From: Tessaracoccus caeni
Lineage (GTDB): Bacteria; Actinomycetota; Actinomycetes; Propionibacteriales; Propionibacteriaceae
DNA length: 64,000 nucleotides
NCBI RefSeq assembly: GCF_029211185.1
Contig: NZ_JARGDO010000002.1
Coordinates: 124,001 to 188,000 of the forward strand
Reading direction: 5' to 3'
The notes under the pieces are model-generated. The model searched no databases, was not told the origin of the DNA, and saw only the letters and a program-made list of their open reading frames with translations. Both the position numbers and the translations under genes were made by a program. Below are positions 52,332 to 60,313 of the stretch, piece by piece. Position 1 is the first letter of the stretch. Each line of letters opens with the position of its first letter.

Positions 52332-52991
52332 ATGCGAACGTCCCCCAGAACAAAGCCGTTCCTCATGGTGCTAGCCCTCTTGGCCGGGGTGATCGTGTTC
52401 ACGTGGCAGAACCCGACGCCCGCTGCGGCCTGCAGTTGCGCGGCCTCCTCCGTGAAGGAGCAAGCAGAAATGGTCGACGCCATCGTCGAAGGCACCGTGA
52501 CCTCCGCCGACCGCCTCCTTGAAGGATCGAGCACCGATCCCGTGCTCTACCAATTCACTCCGACGAAGGTATGGAAGGGCGATGTCACCGGACCGCTCGA
52601 GTTCACCTCCGCCGCCGATAGCGCATCGTGCGGCATCGAGAGTGTCGAGCCCGGAACCACCATCATGCTGTTCGCACGTCGCGACGGCAGCACGTGGAGC
52701 ACCAACCTGTGTGACGGCACCGGCGCCGTCGCCGAGGAACAGATCACCGACCTCACCGCCCTCTTCGGCGAACCGACGACGATCGCAGCACCGATAGACC
52801 CCGCCTCGACCCCGTCGACGACGGACCCCAAGGAACAGCGCGACCGTCACCAGGATGTGGTGAGCGGCCGGACCCAGGACACCGACGACTCCGGAAGCAA
52901 CACGCTGCTCATGCTCACCATCGTGGGCGGCGTGGCGCTGCTTGGCATCGTCGCGACGCTCGTGATGAGGCGGAGCCGCCGGGCGTCCTAG
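52332..52991 (+). CDS. Secreted, C-terminally membrane-anchored protein of unknown function
   Basis: 219 aa. Signal peptide (residues ~1-33) ending before ACSCAASSVKEQAEMVDAIV; the CSC start of the mature part with VLYQFTPTKVWKGDVTGPLE resembles the OB-like netrin/TIMP-type domain found in small bacterial secreted proteins. A Thr/Asp-rich stalk (~150-190) leads to a C-terminal membrane helix (LLMLTIVGGVALLGIVATLV) and RRSRR stop-transfer. Two further Cys (SCGIES, NLCDG) may form a disulfide. Function is not known. It ends at an exceptional hairpin. Confidence 0.75.
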   Translation: MRTSPRTKPFLMVLALLAGVIVFTWQNPTPAAACSCAASSVKEQAEMVDAIVEGTVTSADRLLEGSSTDPVLYQFTPTKVWKGDVTGPLEFTSAADSASCGIESVEPGTTIMLFARRDGSTWSTNLCDGTGAVAEEQITDLTALFGEPTTIAAPIDPASTPSTTDPKEQRDRHQDVVSGRTQDTDDSGSNTLLMLTIVGGVALLGIVATLVMRRSRRAS

Positions 52992-53001
52992 CAAGTCCGC
53001 C

Positions 53002-53072
53002 GAATAACGCTGGCTGAGCGGGGGTGATCTGTGCAATACGTACAGATCACCCCCGCTCAGCCAGCGTTATTC
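53002..53072. terminator. Perfect 31-bp-arm hairpin between convergent genes
   Basis: Arms 53002-53032 and 53042-53072 are exact reverse complements (start GAATAACGCTGGCTGAGC, end GCTCAGCCAGCGTTATTC) around a 9-nt loop GCAATACGT. It stands between the anchored protein gene and malR and would end both. A perfect 31-bp stem is far longer than a usual terminator needs. Confidence 0.9.
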
Positions 53073-53086
53073 CTGGCACCCCGGTT

Positions 53087-54109
53087 CTATCGACGACGCT
53101 CCCCGGCCGCGACGCTGCCCGTGGACTCGCGCAGCACCAGTTCAGGGGCGAACAGCAGCTCGTCGCGCAGCCGCGACTGACCGGTGATCTCGTTGATCAA
53201 GGCCTCGACGGCGGCCGCGCTCATCGCCAGCACCGGCTGGCGGATCGTGGTGAGGGCAGGGTCGGTGAAGGCCATCAGCCGAGAGTCGTCGTACCCGATG
53301 ATCGAGATGTCGCCGGGCACCGACAGGTTTTCCCGGCGGGCGGCCCGGATGGCACCGAGCGCGATCAGGTCGGACCCGCAGACGATGGCCGTGCAGCCTT
53401 CAGCCAGCAGCCGTCGAGCCGAGGCCGTGCCGCCCTCCACGCTGGAGAAACCCATCGCGGTGTGCGTCTCCGGCTTCGAACCCAGATATCGCGTCAAGGC
53501 CCGAATGAACCCGCTGGCCTTGCGCTGCGACGCGACGAAACGGTCGGGTCCGACGGCCAATCCGATCTTCGTGTGGCCCAGGTCGGCCAGGTGCCGGACC
53601 GCCTGATCCATCGCCAGGCCGTCGTCGGTGGAGATGAACGCGGCATCGATCTCGGCGGTGTAGCCGTTGATCAGCACCAGCGGCAGCCCGCTCTCGGTGA
53701 GCTGGTGGTAGTGCGCCAGGTCCGCCGTCGAGTCGCCGTGCGCGCCCGCGACGCTGATGATGCCGGCCACGCCTTGGCCGCGGAGCATCTCGATGTACTC
53801 CTGCTCGGTTGCTCCGCCGGGCGTGCGCGAGCACAGGACGGGGATGAAACCCGACTGCGCCAAACACGACTCGATCATCTGCGCGAACAGCGGCACCACC
53901 GGATCGTCGAGCTCGGGCACGATCAGTCCCACCTGCCCTGCGCGGCGCGCGATCAACTGCGGCGGGCGCTGGTAGCCCAGCACGTCGATCGACGCCAGCA
54001 CGGCCGCGCGCGTGGCCTCGGACACTCCGGCCCGGTTGTTCAGGACGCGCGACACCGTCGCCACGCTGACGCCAGCGTGGGTCGCAACGGTGCTCAGATT
54101 CGCGCTCAC
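53087..54109 (-). CDS. malR: LacI-family regulator of the maltodextrin operon
   Basis: 340 aa from GTG 54107-54109. N-terminal HTH SANLSTVATHAGVSVATVSR, VLNNRAGVSEATRAAV; effector domain with VGLIVPELDDPVVPLFAQMI, AIVCGSDLIALGAIRAARR and ISIIGYDDSRLMAFTDPALT. TAAGAT on the minus strand stands 6 nt from GTG, so it likely also has its own leaderless start. It is the last gene of the mal cluster, 30 nt after the GH13 gene, and by position should repress the malEFG promoter. Confidence 0.9.
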   Translation of the reverse strand: MSANLSTVATHAGVSVATVSRVLNNRAGVSEATRAAVLASIDVLGYQRPPQLIARRAGQVGLIVPELDDPVVPLFAQMIESCLAQSGFIPVLCSRTPGGATEQEYIEMLRGQGVAGIISVAGAHGDSTADLAHYHQLTESGLPLVLINGYTAEIDAAFISTDDGLAMDQAVRHLADLGHTKIGLAVGPDRFVASQRKASGFIRALTRYLGSKPETHTAMGFSSVEGGTASARRLLAEGCTAIVCGSDLIALGAIRAARRENLSVPGDISIIGYDDSRLMAFTDPALTTIRQPVLAMSAAAVEALINEITGQSRLRDELLFAPELVLRESTGSVAAGERRR

Positions 54110-54121
54110 GGGAGTATCTTA
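54110..54121 (-). promoter_or_regulatory. Putative leaderless promoter of malR
   Basis: TAAGAT (54116-54121, minus strand) is exactly 6 nt from the GTG. Would allow malR expression independent of the mal operon. Confidence 0.5.
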
Positions 54122-54139
54122 AGGGCGGGTCGCCGCCGG

Positions 54140-56074
54140 CTAGCGCCAAGCGGCATCGCGATGGGTGCGCGGCTTCGACAGGTCGATCTCCGGCGCATCT
54201 GGCACGACGACGCCCGGCAGCTGCCACACCGAGAAACTAGGCCCCTCAGCGACGACCTGCACGGCACCCGCCTCGTCGACGACGAGTTCCGCGTCGCCGA
54301 ACAGCCGTTCCACCTGAGCCACGCCCATCAGCAGGCCCGCCGGGATCTCGACGGTATCCGCAGCCCGCGAGGCCACCACCAGCACCGACTCCTCCTCCGT
54401 CTCGCGCACGAAGGCAAGGCTGTCGACGCCGGCATGCACAAAACGAAGGCCGCCCTGCTGCAGCGCGACGTGACCCCGTCGCAGCCCGATCAGGCCGCGG
54501 TAGGTGGCGAAGCGCTCGGCGATCGCCGGCTCGTCCAGACGGTTCCACGGCATGGGGGTGCGGCTGGCCTCGCCGTCGACGCCGGTCATGCCCAGCTCGT
54601 CGCCGGCGAACACCACGGGCAGCCCGGGCAGCGTCATGGACAAGCCTGCCCCCAGTGGCACCAACTCCTCCGGGGTGAAGGTGGCGAAGCGGGCGGTGTC
54701 GTGGGAGTCGAGGGCCTGCATGCACCCGACGCGCACCCGCCACGGCAGCTCGACGGTGCCGCCCTGCAACTGCTGCACGAGCTGGGCCGCGGTGTAGCCG
54801 CGCAGTCCTCCGGGCACACCGAAGAACCAGGAGTCGGCCACCAGCTTGCCCTGGGCGTTGACGTGCTCGAAGACGCGAGGCTCGGCCAGCCAGTGCCACA
54901 CGGCGCGGGTGAACGTCGAGTACGACATGGCGCCATGCCACGCGTCGCCGGTGAAGTCGGCGGCATGCAGGTTGGTGTACTCGGCCACCAGCAAGGTCTC
55001 CGGGTTGATCTCCTGCATGGTGGCGCGCAGGGTGCGGCGCACGTCCTCGTTGAGGTTCTGGGCGCCCAGCCGGCCGGTCATGTTGGCGACGTCGATCCGC
55101 CACCCGTCGGTGTTGTAGGGCTCGTCCAGCCACTTCGCGACGACCGACCCACGCCCCTCGATGAACGCCGACCGCAGCGCCTTCGACGTCCAGTCGAACT
55201 TGGGCAGAGTCTTGGCGCCCAGCCACGTCTCGTACTCGGTGCGGTCGTCATTGCGGAAGAAGTAATAGTCGGCCTCGGGCGCAGCCCCATCGGCCACGGC
55301 GGCCTGGAACCACTGGTGGGTGTCGCCGGAATGGTTGGCGGTGAGGTCGCCCATGATCCGCATGCCGCGCGCGTGCACGGCCTCGATCAGGCGACGGTAG
55401 GCCGCGTCGCCGCCCAGCGAGGGATCGACGGTGTCGAAGTCGCGCGAGTCGTAGCGGTGATTGGAGCCGGCCGGGAAGATCGGGGTGTGGTAGATCAGGT
55501 TGACGCCGAGTTCCTCGAGGTAGTCGAGCTTCTCCGCCACGCCGTCGAGATCGCCGCCGTAGTACTGGCGGACGCGGGCCGGCATCACGGGATCGACGGG
55601 GTCGTCCCACTCGGCGGGGATGGCCCACCAGGGCACGGGATTCTCGTCGGCGTGCGACGAGCGCGCGAACCGGTCGGGCACGATCTGGTACATCACGGCA
55701 TCCGCCATCCAGGCGGGCGGCGGGTTGCCGGAGATCAGCGAGAAGTCGAAGACATCGGGCGCCTCCACCTCGCTCAGCCCGGCCTGGGTGAGCTCCAGCA
55801 CGGTGCCGTCGACGAGGATGATCAGCCAGCGGTACCGGTGACGCGGATTGGCGACGACGATCTGCGCCGACCACCACTGCCAACCATCGACGGTGCCCAT
55901 GCAGACGGCCTCATCGACCCACTGCTCGGTGTCAGGCAGGGAGCGCACCGCAACGCGCTCGACCGGCCCGAAGCCCTCCGGCACCCGGATACGCACCTCG
56001 ACGGCCTCGCCCAACTCTGGGTTCTGGTTCGACACATACAGCGCGGAGCCGTCGTGATGAGGCAGCAAGGTCAT
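54140..56074 (-). CDS. GH13 alpha-glucosidase/maltogenic amylase-type enzyme
   Basis: 644 aa, no signal peptide, so cytoplasmic. N-terminal beta domain (1-125), then the catalytic barrel opening AWMADAVMYQIVPDRFARSS. GH13 motifs are intact: GDLTANHSGDTHQWF, nucleophile Asp in DGWRIDVANMTGR, acid/base Glu in TLLVAEYTNLHA, and the stabilising Asp in QALDSHDTARFATF. The N-terminal domain and NHRYDSRDFDTVDPSLGGDA suggest the cyclomaltodextrinase/neopullulanase/maltogenic amylase group. It sits between malG and malR and should break down imported maltodextrins. Confidence 0.9.
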   Translation of the reverse strand: MTLLPHHDGSALYVSNQNPELGEAVEVRIRVPEGFGPVERVAVRSLPDTEQWVDEAVCMGTVDGWQWWSAQIVVANPRHRYRWLIILVDGTVLELTQAGLSEVEAPDVFDFSLISGNPPPAWMADAVMYQIVPDRFARSSHADENPVPWWAIPAEWDDPVDPVMPARVRQYYGGDLDGVAEKLDYLEELGVNLIYHTPIFPAGSNHRYDSRDFDTVDPSLGGDAAYRRLIEAVHARGMRIMGDLTANHSGDTHQWFQAAVADGAAPEADYYFFRNDDRTEYETWLGAKTLPKFDWTSKALRSAFIEGRGSVVAKWLDEPYNTDGWRIDVANMTGRLGAQNLNEDVRRTLRATMQEINPETLLVAEYTNLHAADFTGDAWHGAMSYSTFTRAVWHWLAEPRVFEHVNAQGKLVADSWFFGVPGGLRGYTAAQLVQQLQGGTVELPWRVRVGCMQALDSHDTARFATFTPEELVPLGAGLSMTLPGLPVVFAGDELGMTGVDGEASRTPMPWNRLDEPAIAERFATYRGLIGLRRGHVALQQGGLRFVHAGVDSLAFVRETEEESVLVVASRAADTVEIPAGLLMGVAQVERLFGDAELVVDEAGAVQVVAEGPSFSVWQLPGVVVPDAPEIDLSKPRTHRDAAWR

Positions 56075-56118
56075 GGGCGTTCCAATCTGGACGGAGAGGG
56101 AGAAAGTTCAGGGGCAGC

Positions 56119-56157
56119 CCACCGATAGGCGCCGCGCGAGGCGGCACCTATCGGTGG
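56119..56157 (-). terminator. Intergenic hairpin malG / GH13 gene
   Basis: CCACCGATAGGCGCCGC pairs with GGCGGCACCTATCGGTGG with one mismatch around a GCGA-type loop. With no U tract it may be a processing or attenuation site rather than a full stop. Confidence 0.65.
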
Positions 56158-56163
56158 ATGCGA

Positions 56164-57051
56164 TTACTTGACGGAGCCCGAGGTCAGGCCGCCGATGAGC
56201 TGCTTCTGCAGGCTCATGTAGATGATCGTCACCGGCAAGGAGGCCAGCACGGCGCCGGCCGCGAACTGGCCGAAGAACCGGTTCTTGTCGGCTGACTGCA
56301 GCGCCCAGAGGCCGACGCCGAGGGTCTGCGCATTGGCGTCTCTCAGGAAGATCGACGCCAGCATGAACTCGGAGAACAAGCCCACGAAAACGATCATGAA
56401 CACGGTCACCAGGATCGGCACAACCAACGGGATGATGATGGTGAAGAAGATCCTCACGTGCGACGCACCGTCGATGGTGGCGGCCTCGTCCAAGGCCTTC
56501 GGGACGGTATCGAAGTAGCCCTTCAGCAGCCACACGTTGGCACCCATGGACCCGCCCAGGTAGGCGAGCATCAGGCCCGTGGTCGAGTTCAGGCCCAGCA
56601 GCGGAACCACCTGGCCGATCCGGTCGAAGGTGATGTAGACGGCCACGAACGCCAGCAGCGCCGGGAACATCTGGATCAGCAGCAACGCCATCAGGCCGAC
56701 GCGGCGACCCTTGAACCGCATCCGGGAGAACACGTAGGCCGACATGGCGCCGATCAGCAGGGTGAGCACCGCGCCGACGCCCGCCACGTACAGCGAGTTG
56801 CCGTACCAGCGCAGGAAGGGCCACTCGGGCGAGTTGAACAGCGTCTCGAAGTTCTGCAACGAGAAGCTGCGCGGGATAAGCCGCGACGTGGACAGCGTGC
56901 CCGCGGGGTTGAAGGCCGCGGAGACGACGAACACGATCGGGAACAGCGCCCAGAACACGGCTACCAGGGCCAGCAGGTGTCGCCACCACTGGCCGCCGGA
57001 ACGCCGGCTGTCGTTGCGCTTCTTGCCAGGGGTAATGGTTGACGCAGACAT
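56164..57051 (-). CDS. malG: Maltose/maltodextrin ABC importer permease MalG
   Basis: 295 aa. ATG 57049-57051 overlaps the malF stop by one base. Six membrane helices, the N-terminal one after a charged tail (PGKKRNDSRRSGGQWW). The EAA loop reads DTVPKALDEAATIDGASHVR, then IFFTIIIPLVVPILV. It pairs with MalF as the channel for maltodextrins. As in the other importer of the window, no ATPase gene is present. Confidence 0.93.
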   Translation of the reverse strand: MSASTITPGKKRNDSRRSGGQWWRHLLALVAVFWALFPIVFVVSAAFNPAGTLSTSRLIPRSFSLQNFETLFNSPEWPFLRWYGNSLYVAGVGAVLTLLIGAMSAYVFSRMRFKGRRVGLMALLLIQMFPALLAFVAVYITFDRIGQVVPLLGLNSTTGLMLAYLGGSMGANVWLLKGYFDTVPKALDEAATIDGASHVRIFFTIIIPLVVPILVTVFMIVFVGLFSEFMLASIFLRDANAQTLGVGLWALQSADKNRFFGQFAAGAVLASLPVTIIYMSLQKQLIGGLTSGSVK

Positions 57052-58649
57052 CAGTTCACATCCTCCAGGCTCGCGGTCTTCCTGAAGCCGATGAGGCTGA
57101 TCGACGCCACCAGCAGGAAGATCAGGATCGACACGGCCGCCGCCATGCCGTAGTTGGGATTGGCCCCGGCGAACGCCAGACGATAGGCGTAGGTGATCAG
57201 CAGGTCGGTGGAACCGATCTGGGTACTGCCTGCAGAGAACGGACCGCCCTCGGTGAGCAGGAAGATCAGGCCGAAGTTGTTGAAGTTGAACGAGAACGAC
57301 GAGATCAGCAGCGGGCCGACGGAGACCAGCAGCAGCGGCATGGTGATCCGCGTGAGCTGGCCGAACGGACCCACCCGGTCGATCTTGGCGGCCTCGTAGA
57401 CCTCGCTCGGAATGGACTGCAAGGCGCCCGTGCACACGATGAACATGTACGGGAAGCCCAACCACAGGTTGGTGAGCAGCACCGCGACCTTCGCCATCAC
57501 AGGATCGCCCAGCCAGTTCACGGACAGTCCCAACGTGTTGTTGATCAGGCCGTATTCCTCGTTGAGCATCGACTTCCAGACCAGCGCCGTCACGAAGCCC
57601 GGAATCGCGTAAGGCAGCACCAGGAGCGAGCGATAGAGCCGCTTGAACTTCATATCGGGGTTGTTGAACAGGATGGCCAACAGCATGCCCAGGATGAAGG
57701 TGGTACCCACGGCGAGCACCGAGAAGGCGATGTTCCAGAGGAAGATGCCGAAGAAGCCGGCCCGGATGACGGGATCGGTCAGCACCTTGGCGAAGTTGGC
57801 GAAGCCGACGTTGATCTTCCAGCCCTGCGCGAGCCGGGGACCGTTACCGTCCTCGGGGACGAAGGTGCCGTCCTTCTCGATGTAGCGAACACCGGTGGTG
57901 GTGTCGGTCATCGTGTCGGTGGCATCGTCGTAGACCATGGTGGCCACGCCTTCGAAGGCCTGGCTCAGGCCCTGTGGGCGGATGGCGCCGCGCTCGGTGG
58001 GCACGACGAGATCCTTGAAGTCCTCGCGGGAGTTGACCTGCTTGGCATTCAGCATGGTGTATCCGGGTGCGGACTTGACGGCGCCGTTGTTCTTGAACTC
58101 CATGCCGGCGGAGTCGATCGGCGCCATGCCTTCCGCGGTGCCGGCGTACACCTGCTGGGTGGTGGGGTCGGTGAGCAGCAGCACCAGGTCGCCGGTCTCG
58201 ACCGCGGCGCCCTCCTCCACAGCGACGGCCATTCCGTAGCGCGGCGTGTCCGGCACCTCGCGCACCGAGGTGAGCACGATCGTCTCGATCGCCTCCTCCT
58301 TGGTGAGCATGTTGCCGTAGCCCTGGTTGGTGAAGGCGGTGGCCGCCGTGTAGACGACGGGCCACACCTGAAGCGCCAGCAGCAGGATGAGTCCGGGAAG
58401 GACGAACTTCATGGCGACGCCCTTGCGTCGGCCGTAGACCACCAGGATGGCCGAGGCGATGGCGCCCACGATCACGACACCAAGCCACCAGCCGATCTCG
58501 ATGAGACGCTGGACGGCGAGGGCTGAGAGGCCCAGGGCAATGGCGATGCCGATCCATTTGACGACGATCACCCAGAGGGGCGCCTTGGGAACAGCGTCGC
58601 CTTTGGCCTTCGAGCCGGACGACGCGCCAGTGTGAGTGGTTTGACTCAT
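57051..58649 (-). CDS. malF: Maltose/maltodextrin ABC importer permease MalF
   Basis: 532 aa, long because of extra N-terminal helices and a large extracellular loop (about residues 115-275, between VWPVVYTAATAFTNQGYGNM and the next helix) that corresponds to the P2 loop of E. coli MalF, which touches MalE. The EAA loop reads QSIPSEVYEAAKIDRVGPFG, then QLTRITMPLLLVSVGPL. The loop makes a maltose-type assignment more likely than for the 2-5 kb importer. It follows malE after a hairpin. Confidence 0.93.
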   Translation of the reverse strand: MSQTTHTGASSGSKAKGDAVPKAPLWVIVVKWIGIAIALGLSALAVQRLIEIGWWLGVVIVGAIASAILVVYGRRKGVAMKFVLPGLILLLALQVWPVVYTAATAFTNQGYGNMLTKEEAIETIVLTSVREVPDTPRYGMAVAVEEGAAVETGDLVLLLTDPTTQQVYAGTAEGMAPIDSAGMEFKNNGAVKSAPGYTMLNAKQVNSREDFKDLVVPTERGAIRPQGLSQAFEGVATMVYDDATDTMTDTTTGVRYIEKDGTFVPEDGNGPRLAQGWKINVGFANFAKVLTDPVIRAGFFGIFLWNIAFSVLAVGTTFILGMLLAILFNNPDMKFKRLYRSLLVLPYAIPGFVTALVWKSMLNEEYGLINNTLGLSVNWLGDPVMAKVAVLLTNLWLGFPYMFIVCTGALQSIPSEVYEAAKIDRVGPFGQLTRITMPLLLVSVGPLLISSFSFNFNNFGLIFLLTEGGPFSAGSTQIGSTDLLITYAYRLAFAGANPNYGMAAAVSILIFLLVASISLIGFRKTASLEDVN

Positions 58650-58683
58650 AGCGTTTCTCTATCTCTGCAGGTTCGAGTGAGGG

Positions 58684-58729
58684 CGTGGCCCGAAGCGACG
58701 GGACGTTTCATCCCGCGCTCCGGGCCACG
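58684..58729 (-). terminator. Intergenic hairpin malE / malF
   Basis: CGTGGCCCGAAGCG pairs with CGCTCCGGGCCACG (one mismatch) with CGGGA/TCCCG continuing inward. A hairpin at this place is known in other mal operons, where it keeps malE mRNA more abundant than malF-malG. Confidence 0.65.
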
Positions 58730-58743
58730 CACCCGTCTCAGCC

Positions 58744-60078
58744 CTAGCTCAGGCCGAGCGCCTGCTCGATGTTCTTCTGAGCGGCGTCCATTGCTTCCTG
58801 AGCGCTCAGCGAGCCCTTGACGATGTCCGCGGTGGCCTGACCGACCGGGCCCCACACGGCGTTCATCTCGGGGATGTTCGGCATCATGTCGGCGGCCGCG
58901 GCGGCCTCGGACCAGATGGTCAGCTCGGGGTTGTCGCCGGCCAGCGCGTCAGCGGCCTCGGTCAGCGCGGGCACCCGCTGGCCCACCTCGAAGAGGGCCT
59001 TCTGCAGCTCGGGATCGCCAACCACGTTGAGCACGAACTCTTCCGCGATGGCGGGGTTCTTCGCGTTGGCGGAGACGTAGAACTGGTTGATCGTCGCGAA
59101 GGAGCGCATCTGGCCGCCGTCCGCGGTGGCGGGCAGCGGGGTGATCTCGTAGTTGATGCCGGCCTCGCGGATCTGGGAGATCGCCCACGGTCCGGTGACG
59201 AAGAACGGCACGTCACCCTCGGTGAACAGCGGGATGGCGTTGTCGCCGTCGATGTTCACGGAGAGCACGCCCTCCTTGCCCAGCTTCTCGATGATCTCGG
59301 CGCCCTTGACCGTCTCGGCGCTGTTCACGATGGGCTTGGTGGGATCGAGATCCCCGGTCTCGGTCTTCGCGAACATGCCGCCACCGAAAGCGGAGAGGAA
59401 GGGGTAAGCCATGTAGGCATCGCCGCCCTGGCCCACCTGGACGAGCAGGGCGTTGGACGCCTTGCCATCCTCCTTCAGCTTCTGGCCCACCTCCACGGCC
59501 TCTTCGATGGTGGCCGGAGCGTCGGGCACCAGATCGGTGTTGCGCACCAGCGCCAGCGACTCGATGGCGTAAGGAACGGCGAAGGTCTGGCCGGCGAACT
59601 TGGATGCAGCCTGCGCGACGGGGTTGAACTTGGCCTCCATCTCGGCACCCATGTTGATCGGGGCGACGGAGCCGTTCTGGTAGAACTCGCCCAGCCAGTC
59701 GTGCGCGCCGACGATGACGTCGGGGCCGGTGCCCGACTGCGAGGCGGCACTGAAGTCGCCTCGCACGTTGTTGACGAACTGCACCTGGACCTCGATGCCG
59801 TTGTCCTCACCGAACTGCTCGACGAACGGACGCAGCGCGTCGGCACGGAGCTGATCGGCCCAGATCACCAGATCCTTGCTCTCATCACGAGTAGCGGGGG
59901 CCGGCGACTCGGTGCCTTCACCCTCGGGCGCGGCCTGGCTCTCCGTAGGGGTGGACTCCCCCGACGGCGTCTCGGTGGGGGTGGTCTCGCCACCACACGC
60001 GCTCAGCGCGAGTCCCATGGCGGCAAGCCCGGCGATGACCGCCGTCTTCTTCGTGTGTGACGCTCGGCTGATGCGCAT
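58744..60078 (-). CDS. malE: Maltose/maltodextrin-binding lipoprotein MalE
   Basis: 444 aa. ATG 60076-60078 has GAAGGGAG upstream; the open frame to 60240 is promoter DNA. Signal peptide with lipobox LSAC (about residue 28), a Thr/Pro/Glu-rich tether, then a MalE-like binding fold: LVIWADQLRADALRPFVEQF, VPYAIESLALVRNTDLVPDA, DVPFFVTGPWAISQIREAGI and MPNIPEMNAVWGPVGQATAD. It delivers maltodextrins to MalFG. First gene of the operon malE-malF-malG-GH13-malR. Confidence 0.95.
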   Translation of the reverse strand: MRISRASHTKKTAVIAGLAAMGLALSACGGETTPTETPSGESTPTESQAAPEGEGTESPAPATRDESKDLVIWADQLRADALRPFVEQFGEDNGIEVQVQFVNNVRGDFSAASQSGTGPDVIVGAHDWLGEFYQNGSVAPINMGAEMEAKFNPVAQAASKFAGQTFAVPYAIESLALVRNTDLVPDAPATIEEAVEVGQKLKEDGKASNALLVQVGQGGDAYMAYPFLSAFGGGMFAKTETGDLDPTKPIVNSAETVKGAEIIEKLGKEGVLSVNIDGDNAIPLFTEGDVPFFVTGPWAISQIREAGINYEITPLPATADGGQMRSFATINQFYVSANAKNPAIAEEFVLNVVGDPELQKALFEVGQRVPALTEAADALAGDNPELTIWSEAAAAADMMPNIPEMNAVWGPVGQATADIVKGSLSAQEAMDAAQKNIEQALGLS

Positions 60079-60313
60079 CGGCGTCGCTCCCTTCTTCGTT
60101 GAATTCAACCCGCATCGTTGGGGTTGCTGCTGCCCTGTCGGCAGATGGCGTTTAGGGATACCGGACGACGATCGCCCCGGTATCGACTCACTCCAGGCAG
60201 GAGTCTGGCATCCTTCTCGACGAGAAGCAACAGGTTTCATCGGTTTCGCAACGGCTTGCAGGAAAAGTTGTAAAACCGTTACAAACGCGCCGACCAGCTT
60301 CCTGGATCCAGGC
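60079..60313 (-). promoter_or_regulatory. mal operon promoter region with putative MalR operators
   Basis: 235 bp upstream of malE. The palindrome TTGTAA-AACCG-TTACAA (60268-60284) and the nearby CTTGCAG (60255-60261) resemble operators of LacI/MalR-type repressors; CTTGCAG is the core reported for Streptomyces MalR. A second inverted repeat GATACCGG / CCGGTATC lies at 60157-60184. The exact -10/-35 boxes are not clear. Confidence 0.55.

Noticed and set aside
50379-52991. Plus-strand open frame of about 870 codons
   Set aside because: Only the last 219 codons (from ATG 52332) are a gene; the rest is antisense of nadE.
53024-56128. Plus-strand open frame of about 1030 codons
   Set aside because: Antisense of malR and the GH13 gene; Arg/His/Gly-rich composition without any family.
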